Source of the DNA: DASVCN01 sp040905665
Lineage (GTDB): Bacteria; Deinococcota; Deinococci; Deinococcales; Trueperaceae
DNA length: 64,000 nt
Assembly: GCA_040905665.1 (NCBI GenBank)
Contig: JBBDRD010000047.1
Span: 1-64,000 of the forward strand
Direction: 5' to 3'
The position numbers and the translations under genes are program-made. Shown here piece after piece: positions 17,468-28,195 of the stretch. How positions within the stretch are numbered: position 1 is the stretch's first letter; each line of letters starts with the position of its first letter. The notes under the pieces were generated by a model, which saw only the letters and a program-made list of their open reading frames with translations, was not told the DNA's origin and did not search any database.

Positions 17468-18283
17468 ATGAATCGTGGACTTTCAGCAATTTTCGTCGTC
17501 GCGTCCCTGATTGTGCTGGCCGGATGCACCGTTTCTGTAGAACCCGTGGACCCATTCCCAGGTGCTTTGGAGCGACAGGTCAGCGGCGATTTTGAAACTG
17601 TAGTAGCATCGGGCGTCTTGAACGGTAACTCGAGCGTTGTCTATGAGATGCGTTTATCGAGCAGTAATCTTGACGATCAGGCCGTATACTTCGAGCTCGA
17701 CACTGATCTCGACCTCTACGTCTACAACGAGAACGGTTCGTTGTTTGCAACCAGCTCGGGACCAGAGTTCTTTGGCAGCGGAGACGTTGGATTGCAAAGC
17801 CTTGTGCCCTCTTCGACAGGATTTGAGCCTCTGGCGGTGAGGGCGTCACTTATCTGCCGTGGGTCGTGCGTAATCCGCGACGCGAACAGCTCGCTCTTCT
17901 ACGTACGAATAGGGAACCCTACTTCCTCACAACGCGCCTACAGCTTATTCGCTTACACCGATCAGTACGAGGACGTAGGAGAGTTCGAGAACGACACCCC
18001 TTCTGGTGCGGTAACACTCCAGGTTGGTGAGGAAACCGGGGCGATCGAGTCGATTGGCGACGTCGACTACTACAGTCCGGCTGTGACCGGTCAGCTGCGG
18101 TTCGCGACAAGCGCCACCGTGAATATCCAAGCAGTTGTCATTGATAGTAATAGTCGGAGAATCGATGTTCCCCTCGACGAACCCTTCGAGGTGTTTCCAT
18201 CTGATCTGATTGAGGTAACTGTTTTGAACGACGACGAAGCGGCTGTCTCTGCGAACAGCCTCTACTTCCTAACATTGGAGTAG
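17468..18283 (+). CDS. Predicted lipoprotein with PPC-like beta domains
   Basis: This is an exported lipoprotein of unknown role. The signal ends in the lipobox VLAGC (lipidated Cys about residue 20). The 271-residue product has two stretches resembling bacterial pre-peptidase C-terminal (PPC) domains: YFELDTDLDLYVYNENGSLF in the first half and SIGDVDYYSPAVTGQLRF in the second. Such domains are usually attached to secreted enzymes, but here no catalytic domain is present. Shine-Dalgarno AAAGGAGG precedes the ATG. Codon use looks noticeably less GC-biased than its neighbours, which could reflect acquisition. A strong terminator follows. Confidence 0.85.
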   Translation: MNRGLSAIFVVASLIVLAGCTVSVEPVDPFPGALERQVSGDFETVVASGVLNGNSSVVYEMRLSSSNLDDQAVYFELDTDLDLYVYNENGSLFATSSGPEFFGSGDVGLQSLVPSSTGFEPLAVRASLICRGSCVIRDANSSLFYVRIGNPTSSQRAYSLFAYTDQYEDVGEFENDTPSGAVTLQVGEETGAIESIGDVDYYSPAVTGQLRFATSATVNIQAVVIDSNSRRIDVPLDEPFEVFPSDLIEVTVLNDDEAAVSANSLYFLTLE

Positions 18284-18304
18284 TGCTGCCCGTGACGGCC
18301 AGTT

Positions 18305-18345
18305 ACGTTGGTTCGGCCTTCATAAGGCCGAACCAACGTTCTTTT
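18305..18345 (+). terminator. Strong intrinsic terminator after the lipoprotein gene
   Basis: A perfect 16-bp inverted repeat (18305-18320 and 18324-18339) with a 3-nt CAT loop is followed by TCTTTT. It lies 21 bp after the lipoprotein stop and is the clearest terminator in the window. Confidence 0.9.
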
Positions 18346-18371
18346 CATCCACCGTCAGGGTACCTTGCACC

Positions 18372-19286
18372 ATGCGATTGATACCTCTGCTGATCACCTT
18401 CAGCCTGCTGTCCTCGGCCTTTGCCCAGCGCTGCCAGCCAGAACTGCAGCAGACAGCGGCATCGTTACCCGCCGACACGCCAACCGGCATCCTCTCCGCC
18501 GAGCTGCTCTCGGCTGCGATTCACTGGGTTGAGCCGGCGCTGCCGCCGCTGGCCTGGTCGGTCACGGTTCCCGTGGCGCCCGATGAACCCGGATACGACG
18601 CAGTCCGTTATCTGACCGAGCGGAGGCTGCTGCCCGACGGTTGGAGCGCTCGAGACCTTTCGGCCCAGGCGTGGGAGGCCATGCTCTCGCGCTTCCTCGG
18701 CTGGTACGGGTTGCCGCCGGTTGACGTCGCCATCGATCCTCTGCCCCAACAGTTGACAATGGACCTCGCTGCTGCGCTGGAGCAGGTTTCTGGGGCTGTT
18801 CGGCCGCTGGCCTTGGTGGCCGCCGACAGTGAGGACCGGTCACGAATTGCTTTCCTGGGTCTCGTTTGGAACTGGACCGTTTATCCGCGGCTCATCGTGC
18901 AGCGGCCGTTGCCGGGCCAGGATCTATCGCATGGAGTTCGGCCATTACTGGAGGACCTCAGCAACTGCGCCGTGGAGCTCGAGCACTACATCTTTGCGCC
19001 GGAAGCCACGGCACGGAATCTGTTCCTCGCACATGCCGACTCGCGTATGTATGTGATAGGCAGCGAACCGGAACTGACCGCCTGGCCACTGCTCGTACCC
19101 GAGGGTCAGGAGGAGGCGTATTTTGGCTTTAGCTCACCGCAGGTGAGTGAACTGTCGGCTTACGCGGCAGCGTTCGATGGCAGTGCGCTGGGGCTCAGGT
19201 CACTAATGGCGATGATGCCCCGCTTGCGCACGAACCTGCCACCCACTCGTATTCCGGGACTCCTGAGGACGCCCAACGGCAACTGA
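18372..19286 (+). CDS. Secreted protein of unknown function (304 aa)
   Basis: I do not recognise this protein. Residues 1-18 (MRLIPLLITFSLLSSAFA, cleaved before QRC) form a Sec signal peptide. Two Cys remain in the mature protein (about residue 21 and in SNCAVELE), which could form a disulphide. The middle (VRYLTERRLLPDGWSARDL) recalls the helical repeats of SLH-like or S-layer-attached proteins, but not enough to call. It lies between a strong terminator and a hairpin, so it is its own transcription unit. The start is supported by the signal peptide. No Shine-Dalgarno is evident. Confidence 0.75.
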   Translation: MRLIPLLITFSLLSSAFAQRCQPELQQTAASLPADTPTGILSAELLSAAIHWVEPALPPLAWSVTVPVAPDEPGYDAVRYLTERRLLPDGWSARDLSAQAWEAMLSRFLGWYGLPPVDVAIDPLPQQLTMDLAAALEQVSGAVRPLALVAADSEDRSRIAFLGLVWNWTVYPRLIVQRPLPGQDLSHGVRPLLEDLSNCAVELEHYIFAPEATARNLFLAHADSRMYVIGSEPELTAWPLLVPEGQEEAYFGFSSPQVSELSAYAAAFDGSALGLRSLMAMMPRLRTNLPPTRIPGLLRTPNGN

Positions 19287-19315
19287 AGTGGGGACCGTGT
19301 TGTACTGTCCCCACT
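19287..19315 (+). terminator. Hairpin directly after the secreted-protein gene
   Basis: The inverted repeat AGTGGGGA (19287-19294) / TCCCCACT (19308-19315) begins at the base after the stop codon. There is no T-run after it, so it may end or stabilise the transcript. Confidence 0.5.
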
Positions 19316-19387
19316 AGTTCCGCTGTTCTGGCGCCGGCCGTGATGCCTTTGGCGACGCCCTACTGTCAGGTACTGCGACGTGGTGCG

Positions 19388-20080
19388 CTACTCGCTGCTA
19401 CCCCACGGCTGGTTGGCGAGGTAGGCCACGACGGCGTTCATGTCCTCTTCGGTCAGGGCACTGGCGACGATGTGCATGGCGTTCGGGAACGGATTACCGA
19501 AGTCCGGCACCATGGCGAACTCATTGAGAATCTGAGTGAGGTAGGTGGGCGACTGACCTGCGATGCGCGGAATACCGGTAGCCGCGACGCCTTCGCCATT
19601 GCGTCCGTGGCAGATGGCGCAAGCGATGACGTCCGTTTCGACGTTACCCTGGTGGAACACCGTCGCACCGCGCTCTACCGCAGCGGCGTCTTGATCGGGG
19701 AAGGGCTGGCCCGACGGAGTCTCGGCGGCGAGATAGGCGGCGGCATCGACGATCTCCTGATCGCTCAGCGCAGACGCAACGGGCGCCATTATGGGGCTGG
19801 GTCGCGCACCAATCTTGAACAGCCAGGTCTGTATCGCCAGGTAATCCTCGATCTGGCCGGCGAGCCTGGGAAAGGCTGCGGTAGGTGAGTTGCCGCTTTC
19901 GCCGTGACAGCTGGAGCAAATCTGGTTAACGATCGTGGCCCCGTTTTCGGCGTCGCCCTCCAGCATCAGCACCGGCGGCGGTCCCGTGGGAGGACCTTCG
20001 GGCGGGGCTTCCTCCTGAGCCAGGCCGGTTACGAAACCGAGGACGAGAACGGCGACTACGAGACTTGTGAGACGGACCAT
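19388..20080 (-). CDS. Diheme cytochrome c (c4-like)
   Basis: This is an exported electron carrier. Residues 1-22 form a signal peptide, followed by a Pro-rich linker and two similar cytochrome c domains, each with a haem motif: CSSCH (about residues 55-59) and CAICH (about 153-157). Distal Met candidates are in SPIMAPVA and in NAMHIVA. Each domain ends in a helix of the form DQEIVDAAAYLAA or EEDMNAVVAYLAN, typical of cytochrome c4 tandem domains. ATG at 20080 (GGAGGG upstream) is preferred to the TTG two codons earlier. Its redox partner is not in the window. Confidence 0.92.
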   Translation of the reverse strand: MVRLTSLVVAVLVLGFVTGLAQEEAPPEGPPTGPPPVLMLEGDAENGATIVNQICSSCHGESGNSPTAAFPRLAGQIEDYLAIQTWLFKIGARPSPIMAPVASALSDQEIVDAAAYLAAETPSGQPFPDQDAAAVERGATVFHQGNVETDVIACAICHGRNGEGVAATGIPRIAGQSPTYLTQILNEFAMVPDFGNPFPNAMHIVASALTEEDMNAVVAYLANQPWGSSE

Positions 20081-20243
20081 GTGCAACCCTCCACTGCTTA
20101 CCTGCGCCGCTTACGTGCGCTGCGGAAAAACTGCCGCCCAAAGTTGCCGCCACTTCTGCCAATTGTCACTCTCAAGAGTTGCTTGCTGACGAAAAGATAG
20201 CACGAACTCGCGGCCTCAGTGGCGGAAATGGATGATCGATCCC

Positions 20244-20257
20244 CGATCCTAGGATCG
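20244..20257. repeat. 14-bp perfect palindrome in the pyrF/cytochrome c gap
   Basis: CGATCCTAGGATCG reads the same on both strands. It lies in the 274-bp gap between the cytochrome gene and the end of pyrF, next to three imperfect copies of GCGCCAA(A/G). It is a possible operator for the cytochrome gene, but nothing else supports that. Confidence 0.35.
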
Positions 20258-20354
20258 CCAAACCAGCGCCAAGCAGCGCCAAACTACCCCCAAGTGCTAA
20301 GCTCCTAACTGTCCATCAAAACGGGTGAACTCCACGTCCGCTTCACTTCGAGCG

Positions 20355-21280
20355 TTAGGCAATTGCTGCGTTGATCTCGTCGCGCATTCGTTCGCATGCC
20401 GATTGAGCCTGTTGCGCGAAGTCCTCGCCTTCGCTCACGTAGGTGAGGGAGCGGGAGGCACTTACTACCGCGGGCCCGCCACCGGCGAATGCAGCGGCTA
20501 CCGAACCCGCCGAGCCGCCTTGCGCCCCGTACCCGGGCACGAGCAGCAGGCTGCGAGGCATGAGCCGCCGCACCGCGGCCAGCTGTTCCGGATAGGTGGC
20601 GCCGGCGACCGCACCAAGCAGCGAGAAGCCATCGTCGTCGATAGCTTCGGATGCCAAGCGGTCGAGCTCGCCGGCCAGGTGCTCCCACAGGGGCTTGCCG
20701 CCCTCGAGCCGCTGGTCCTGAATATCGCCGGAGCCCGAATTTGAGGTCTTGAGCAAAACCAGCACGCCGCGACCGTCCCGCTTTGCTACCTCCACGAAAG
20801 GCTTTAGCGTGTCCAGGCCCAGGTAGGGGTTGACCGTGAGCGCGTCGGCATTGAATACGCCGTTCGTCAGATATGCAGAGGCGTACGCCTGCGCCGTGGA
20901 GCCGATGTCGCCGCGTTTGGCGTCGAGGATTACAGGCACACCCGTAGCGCGAATATCGGCCAGAAGTTGCGCCATGGCTATGAGGCCGGGAACGCCGAGC
21001 AGTTCGAAGAACGCGCTCTGTAGCTTGTAGCAGGCGACCTTATCGGCTGTGGCTTCGATGATCGCCTGGAAGTAATGCACTACTGCCCGGGCCGTTTTGG
21101 CCGGGTCGCCCGCGAAGCGTTCCGGGTGGGTTAGGGGGTGCGACGAGGGCCGGGGGTCGATGCCCAGGCACACGCGGGTGTCCAACCGAGTCGTTCGCGC
21201 GGCTACCTTCGCAGTGAAGGAACGCTCGCTGAACGACCCTGGAGTAAAATCCTCGGCTTGGGCTGCAGGAGCCTCGTCAC

Positions 21281-21284
<4 letters not shown>
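20355..21284 (-). CDS. pyrF: Orotidine 5'-phosphate decarboxylase (type 2)
   Basis: This enzyme converts OMP to UMP, the last step of de novo pyrimidine synthesis. The 309-residue length and the motif VILDAKRGDIGSTAQAYASAYL (the catalytic Asp-Lys-Asp network is in DAKRGD) mark the type 2 group of Actinobacteria and Deinococcus. VCLGIDPRPS is near the N-terminus. The start is most likely TTG at 21284, sharing TTGA with the secA stop, although this leaves a 25-residue N-terminal extension without homology-like features. It is co-transcribed with secA. Confidence 0.93.
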
Positions 21285-24067
<2,783 letters not shown>

Positions 24068-24408
24068 TCCCGACCTTTCTCGGAATGGTCTGCTTGGGGA
24101 TGCCCGGCAGAGGCTTCAACTTCCCGGGCGGCGCGGGCGACAGCGGCTGATGGCGCGGTTTAGGCTCCCCAAAAAGCCCTACTGGAGCTTCTTCGGCAAC
24201 GGCGCCCTAATGCGCCAGAACACATCTCGGAAGTCTACCACGGGTCAGTTGATAGCCCGTCAACGCACTCCGCGATAGTTGCCGAGAGGGGCCGAGGCAC
24301 TGCAAGGGACTTTTCGGCGGTGCTGAGTGAACGTTGTTGAGCGGTGGGCCTTGATCGGAGGGCCTGTATCAGGGGATACCGACGGAGGAGTCCGTCGGAG
24401 GGCGTCTA
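24068..24408. other. 341-bp intergenic region between rsmD and secA
   Basis: No credible gene lies here. On the minus strand a TTGACG and a TAGACT lie near 24232-24262, but about 20 nt apart, making at best a poor secA promoter. At 24379-24398 an 8-bp perfect hairpin (CCGACGGA, 4-nt loop GGAG, TCCGTCGG) is flanked by the related sequences GGAGGGCCTGTATCA and GGAGGGCGTCTATCA. There is no T-run on either side. Confidence 0.4.
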
Positions 24409-24921
24409 TCAAGGTGCGTCTATAAGCGTGAGCGAGTTGGATCCGTAGCGCTTGACTCTGCCGGGGAGCGGCAGCCTTAGGTCGCTGGGGTGCTGAAAGA
24501 TGTAGATGCCGCTTGGCGCAGCTGGGCCGGCCCGATGGACGGAGGAAAAGATTTCGACGAGGTCCATGGGATAGGGCGGCGCCGCGAAGACCACATCGAA
24601 ATCGCCTCGGCTCTCTGCGAACTGCTGGGCATCGCCCCGCACCACCTCGACATCAAGTCCGAGCTTCCGAGCGTTGCGGCCGATCACCGCCGCCGCCTCA
24701 TCGCTCAGGTCGACGCAGGTCGAGCGCCAGCCGCGGCTGGCGGCTTCCAGCCCGATTGCTCCTGAGCCGCTGAAGAGATCGAGAAAGGTACCGGGTGCCC
24801 GGAATCCCAGGATGTCGAAGAGCGCCTCGCGCAGGCGGCTGGGGGAGGGCCGGGTGCCACGGCGTGGGGTCTCAAGCGGGCGACCGCGGGCGCTGCCGCC
24901 GATGATGCGAAGTTTGGACAT
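24409..24921 (-). CDS. rsmD: 16S rRNA (guanine-N2)-methyltransferase RsmD
   Basis: This enzyme methylates G966 of 16S rRNA (E. coli numbering) on the 30S subunit. The 170 residues start LRIIGGSARGRPLETPRRG and contain RPSPSRLREALFDIL and the SAM loop FLDLFSGSGAIGLEAASRG, all typical. The catalytic (D/N)PPY motif, however, reads FAAPPYPMD here, with Ala in place of the Asp/Asn that positions the target amino group. I checked the codons (TTC GCG GCG CCG CCC TAT). Either another residue compensates or activity is reduced. Confidence 0.88.
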   Translation of the reverse strand: MSKLRIIGGSARGRPLETPRRGTRPSPSRLREALFDILGFRAPGTFLDLFSGSGAIGLEAASRGWRSTCVDLSDEAAAVIGRNARKLGLDVEVVRGDAQQFAESRGDFDVVFAAPPYPMDLVEIFSSVHRAGPAAPSGIYIFQHPSDLRLPLPGRVKRYGSNSLTLIDAP

Positions 24922-24990
24922 CGAGAAGTCATTGTCGGTGGTCTAGGCTGTGACTGCAAGTTGCTGGGTTAAGGGCCGCCTACCACAGGC

Positions 24991-25033
24991 GTTAAACCCT
25001 TCGCGTTTGACGCGGCGCGTTATAGCGTTTAAC
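24991..25033 (+). promoter_or_regulatory. Putative higBA promoter/operator with inverted repeat
   Basis: GTTAAAC (24991-24997) and its inverse GTTTAAC (25027-25033) flank a segment holding TTGACG (25007-25012) and TATAGC (25021-25026), the latter 7 nt before the higB ATG. HigA-type antitoxins usually repress through such repeats. The binding role is inference. Confidence 0.45.
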
Positions 25034-25315
25034 ATGATCAGGAGTTTTCGGGACCGCGCGGCCGAGCGACTTTTCCATCGCCAACGTTCTCGAAGGATAC
25101 CCGACGAGATACAGCAAGGGGCGTACAGCAAGTTGCGAATGCTGGATGGCGCAAAGACGCTAGCAGACTTGCGCGTAGCTCCCGGCAACCGGTTGGAAGG
25201 ACTCAAGGGGAAACGGTCGGGACAATACAGCATCCGCATTAACAGGCAGTGGAGAATTTGCTTCGTTTGGCGAGATGGCAGTTCGTACGAGGTCGAGATC
25301 GTTGAATATCACTAA
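25034..25315 (+). CDS. higB: HigB/RelE-family toxin (mRNA interferase-like)
   Basis: This 93-residue toxin is of the RelE/HigB superfamily. The chosen ATG gives MIRSFRDRAAERLFHRQRS, the usual opening of HigB proteins (F-x-D-K/R-x-x-E-x-L-F). LRMLDGAKTLADLRVAPGNRLEGLKG and YSIRINRQWRICFVW carry the basic residues expected to cut ribosome-bound mRNA. An upstream extension is open but covers the probable promoter and operator. The antitoxin gene follows 11 bp later. Toxin-first order is typical of higBA. Confidence 0.9.
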   Translation: MIRSFRDRAAERLFHRQRSRRIPDEIQQGAYSKLRMLDGAKTLADLRVAPGNRLEGLKGKRSGQYSIRINRQWRICFVWRDGSSYEVEIVEYH

Positions 25316-25326
25316 GGGAGAGTTGA

Positions 25327-25629
25327 ATGGAAACGGATCGACTGAACCCGGTTCATCCTGGTGAGATTCTTTTGGATGAGTTCCTCAAACCGATGAAGAT
25401 TAGCCAGAATCAGATCGCTTTGAGTTTGAGAGTGCCGGCGCGTCGGATAAACGAAATTGTTCTTGGCAAGCGTCGCGTCACCGCGGACACCGCTCTGCGG
25501 CTGGCCAGGTTCTTCGGCAGTTCACCGGAATTCTGGTTAAACCTTCAAATGAGTTATGACCTCGACACTGCACGCGATTCTCTTGGGGAGATCCTGGATC
25601 GCGAGGTTCTGCCCGCGGGCAGTCGCTAG
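25327..25629 (+). CDS. higA: HigA-family antitoxin (XRE-type HTH)
   Basis: This 100-residue antitoxin neutralises HigB and represses its own promoter. It starts with the family signature LNPVHPGEILLDEFLKPM, followed by a helix-turn-helix (ISQNQIALSLRVPARRINEIVLGKRRVTADTALRLARFF) and SPEFWLNLQMSYDLDTAR, all typical of HigA. GGGAGAG precedes the ATG. It forms a bicistron with higB, and both genes look intact. Confidence 0.92.
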   Translation: METDRLNPVHPGEILLDEFLKPMKISQNQIALSLRVPARRINEIVLGKRRVTADTALRLARFFGSSPEFWLNLQMSYDLDTARDSLGEILDREVLPAGSR

Positions 25630-25889
25630 GATTCGCCCGCGTTCAGATCCCCATTTAAGGCCGCTTCACCTTGGCATTGCCCACAGCAACTCGTTTGAAG
25701 GTCCCTTGAGGACGAGGCGCATGTGCTTCTTATATCTTCGTATTCGCAACGCTGGATCGATCCCTATTTTCTGCGCACTGTGTCAGCAACGTTGCTCTGG
25801 AATCGGCTCTAGCAGGAGGGGCTCGATTAAGAACGGATCGCGCCACCCTAACGGAGTGCCTCCGCCTCTGATCAGCGGGCCTCGCACGA

Positions 25890-25895
25890 TATACT
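25890..25895 (+). promoter_or_regulatory. Leaderless -10 hexamer (TATACT) of the small membrane protein gene
   Basis: TATACT is followed by 7 nt and ATG at 25903, with no Shine-Dalgarno. The 273 bp between higA and this gene hold no other signal I can support. Confidence 0.6.
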
Positions 25896-25902
25896 CAGCC
25901 CG

Positions 25903-26265
25903 ATGAATTTCCTCCTGCGTGTAGTCCTCAACGCCGTAGCCCTCTGGGTCACCGCCGAGTTGGCGCTGGGAATCAGCTTCAGCCGTTCCGGCCTGGCCGA
26001 GGTGCTGTTGACCGCTCTGGTACTGGGTCTCGTCAACACCATCGTCCGGCCGATAATGATCGTGCTCACCCTGCCGCTCACGCTGGCCACCATGGGTCTG
26101 TTTTTGCTGGTTGTGAACGCTCTTGCGCTCATGCTGGTGGCGAGCATCACTCCGCTGGTGGTCCACGGTTTCGGCGGCGCCGTCCTCGGCGCCCTCGTGC
26201 TCACCATCATCAGTTGGGCCCTGGCCCGCCTGTCCGTTGGCAAGAGCCGCAGGTTCTGGGCCTAG
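25903..26265 (+). CDS. Phage holin family protein (PF04020-like, four TM segments)
   Basis: This 120-residue membrane protein has four hydrophobic segments, beginning MNFLLRVVLNAVALWVTAEL and containing ALVLGLVNTIVRPIMIVLTLPLT, the signature of the YvlD/holin superfamily IV group. Despite the family name these are ordinary chromosomal membrane proteins with no demonstrated phage role, and no phage genes lie nearby. The start is fixed by TATACT 7 nt upstream. It converges with the HNH gene, 49 bp away. Confidence 0.85.
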   Translation: MNFLLRVVLNAVALWVTAELALGISFSRSGLAEVLLTALVLGLVNTIVRPIMIVLTLPLTLATMGLFLLVVNALALMLVASITPLVVHGFGGAVLGALVLTIISWALARLSVGKSRRFWA

Positions 26266-26314
26266 TGCAGGAACCCGGCAGCCCGAGAAATCAGCTCGAG
26301 AGCCCGCCGCGAAC

Positions 26315-26986
26315 TCAACCGTCCCGTGGCAGGTACTTCTCCCAAATCGGATCGATGTTGGGCAATAGTCCGTAGGCAGCCGAGAAGATGAATCTGGGCG
26401 CAGTGGGTTTGCGGTTGAGGTTCATGTCGGCTTCGTCCGGCGTTCGGTCGCGCTTCTTGGCGTTGCAGCGGCGGCAGCAGGCGACGACGTTCTCCCAGCT
26501 CGTTGGACCGCCGCGACTGCGAGGCAGCACGTGGTCGAGTGTCAGGTCGTTGGAGTGGACGCCGCAATACAGGCAGGCGTGATCGTCTCGGCGAAACACG
26601 TTCTTCCGGTTGAAGGCGACCCGCTGGCGGTGCGGCCGGCGAATATAGCGCCTGAGCCGAATGACGCTGGGCACCGGAAAAACGCTCGTGGGGGCTCGCA
26701 ACACCTGGTCGCTGTCTTCGACCCGATCCGCTACTTCGTGCATGAGCAGCGACACCGCTCTCTTGACCGAACAGACATGCAGAGGTTCGTAGGAGGCGTT
26801 GAGGATCAGGACCCGCGCCGAATTTAGGTTGCGGATCGGTTCGCCGGCCGCGGCAACTCCATCGATAGCAGGGTCGATTACAGGGGAGTCAGTTACAGAA
26901 GGGTCTGCATCAGGGCCGTCTGTAACAGTTGGCCGGCTGTGATTGTCCAGGTTCTGACTGGCGGCAGCTACCTCCCGATGATCCAT
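26315..26986 (-). CDS. HNH endonuclease family protein
   Basis: The C-terminal half holds a complete HNH domain: CLYCG, then LTLDHVLPRSRGGPTSWENVV and CCRRCNAKK (two CxxC zinc pairs, His metal ligands). The middle part (VLILNASYEPLHVCSVKRAV) is characteristic of a widespread chromosomal HNH family whose role is unknown and which is not tied to restriction. The first 50 residues are low-complexity (repeated DP/DS/TDS), so the true start could be later than ATG 26986. Minus-strand TATACT lies about 20 nt upstream. Confidence 0.88.
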   Translation of the reverse strand: MDHREVAAASQNLDNHSRPTVTDGPDADPSVTDSPVIDPAIDGVAAAGEPIRNLNSARVLILNASYEPLHVCSVKRAVSLLMHEVADRVEDSDQVLRAPTSVFPVPSVIRLRRYIRRPHRQRVAFNRKNVFRRDDHACLYCGVHSNDLTLDHVLPRSRGGPTSWENVVACCRRCNAKKRDRTPDEADMNLNRKPTAPRFIFSAAYGLLPNIDPIWEKYLPRDG

Positions 26987-27087
26987 TGCAAGAATTCCTG
27001 CCGAGAGTATAGCTTGCCTTGCTCCCGAGGAGGGTAGGCCGGCCGGCTTTGGTGCGCCGATTCCTGGAGCTAGCGGGACCCCTGGAG

Positions 27088-28128
27088 CTAGCGGCGCTCC
27101 AGGGCAAGGTCCACCAGCTCACCGATCAGTTCGGGGTAGGAGAGGCCGGCCGCTTCCCACAGCTTGGGGTACATCGAAGTGGTCGTGAAGCCCGGCATAG
27201 AGTTGATCTCATTCACCAGCACAACGTCTTCGTCCTCCAGATAGAAGAAGTCGACCCGGGCGAGGCCGGCGGCGTCCACGGCAAGGAATGCCTTTGCGGC
27301 AAGCTTCCGGCACCGTTGGGCTATGTGATTGGGCACTTGGGCGGGTATCGAAAGCTGCGCACGCCCCTCGGTGTATTTGGCGCCGTAATCGTAAAACTCG
27401 CTATCGAAACGGATCTCGCCAACCGGGCTCATTTTCGGCCTGTCATTTCCCAGGACGCCCACCTCGAGTTCGCGTGCGCCAACCGCGGCCGCCTCTACGA
27501 TCACTCGACGGTCGAAGCGGAACGCCTCGTCCAGAGCGTTTTCCAGAGGTGCCCTTTCACTGACCTTGGCAATACCCACGCTCGAGCCGAGGTTGGCCGG
27601 CTTGACGAACAGCGGAAATTGGAGGCCAATGGAGTCCATGGCGGACCGCCGGTCGCTCAGCCAGACGGCGCGCGAGAGACCACGGTAAGGGACCTGAGGC
27701 AAGCCCGCGGCAGCGAAGACGCTCTTCATCATCAGCTTGTCCATCCCCACGGCGCTGCCTAGTACCCCAGAGCCTACGAAGGGCAGTCCTAAGAGCCTGA
27801 GCAGCCCTTGGACGCTGCCGTCTTCGCCGTTGGGGCCGTGCAGAAGCGGGAAGACCACGTCAAACGCACCACGCCCGGTGATGTTCTCGGAGCCTCCGTC
27901 GGCCAGGCGCGTGAGTTGGAGATCGCCCGTGCCGGCCTCTGCCTTCCCGGCACCTAGAGCACGCAGAGATGATTCGGGCGCCAAAAGCTTGCCGCCCTTG
28001 TCGATCACCAGCGGAGTCACCGCGAAGCGATCGTTAACCGCCGTGAGGACCGAGCGGGCGGAGGAGAGGGAGACCTCGTGTTCTCCCGACGCGCCCCCGC
28101 AGAGGAGCAGTACATGAGGCTTGCTCAC
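27088..28128 (-). CDS. ddl: D-alanine--D-alanine ligase
   Basis: This enzyme makes D-Ala-D-Ala for peptidoglycan. The 346 residues begin HVLLLCGGASGEHEVSLSSA, the Ddl signature. The ATP-grasp core follows (FPLFVKPANLGSSVGIAKV), then FYDYGAKYTEG (the omega loop with the Y-x-x-K dipeptide-ligase pattern, KYTEG) and VLVNEINSMPGFT near the C-terminus. The start is GTG at 28128 after CTGGAAA. It stands alone between the HNH and enoyl-CoA hydratase genes. Confidence 0.95.
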   Translation of the reverse strand: MSKPHVLLLCGGASGEHEVSLSSARSVLTAVNDRFAVTPLVIDKGGKLLAPESSLRALGAGKAEAGTGDLQLTRLADGGSENITGRGAFDVVFPLLHGPNGEDGSVQGLLRLLGLPFVGSGVLGSAVGMDKLMMKSVFAAAGLPQVPYRGLSRAVWLSDRRSAMDSIGLQFPLFVKPANLGSSVGIAKVSERAPLENALDEAFRFDRRVIVEAAAVGARELEVGVLGNDRPKMSPVGEIRFDSEFYDYGAKYTEGRAQLSIPAQVPNHIAQRCRKLAAKAFLAVDAAGLARVDFFYLEDEDVVLVNEINSMPGFTTTSMYPKLWEAAGLSYPELIGELVDLALERR

Positions 28129-28195
28129 TTTCCAGCACCAGCGACCCTGTGTAAGTTACACATCACGCGCATAATACTGTCGCCCGTAAGCACCG

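Noticed and set aside
25903..26265. Prophage remnant suggested by a holin-family match
   Set aside because: PF04020 proteins are common chromosomal membrane proteins, and no other phage gene lies within the window.
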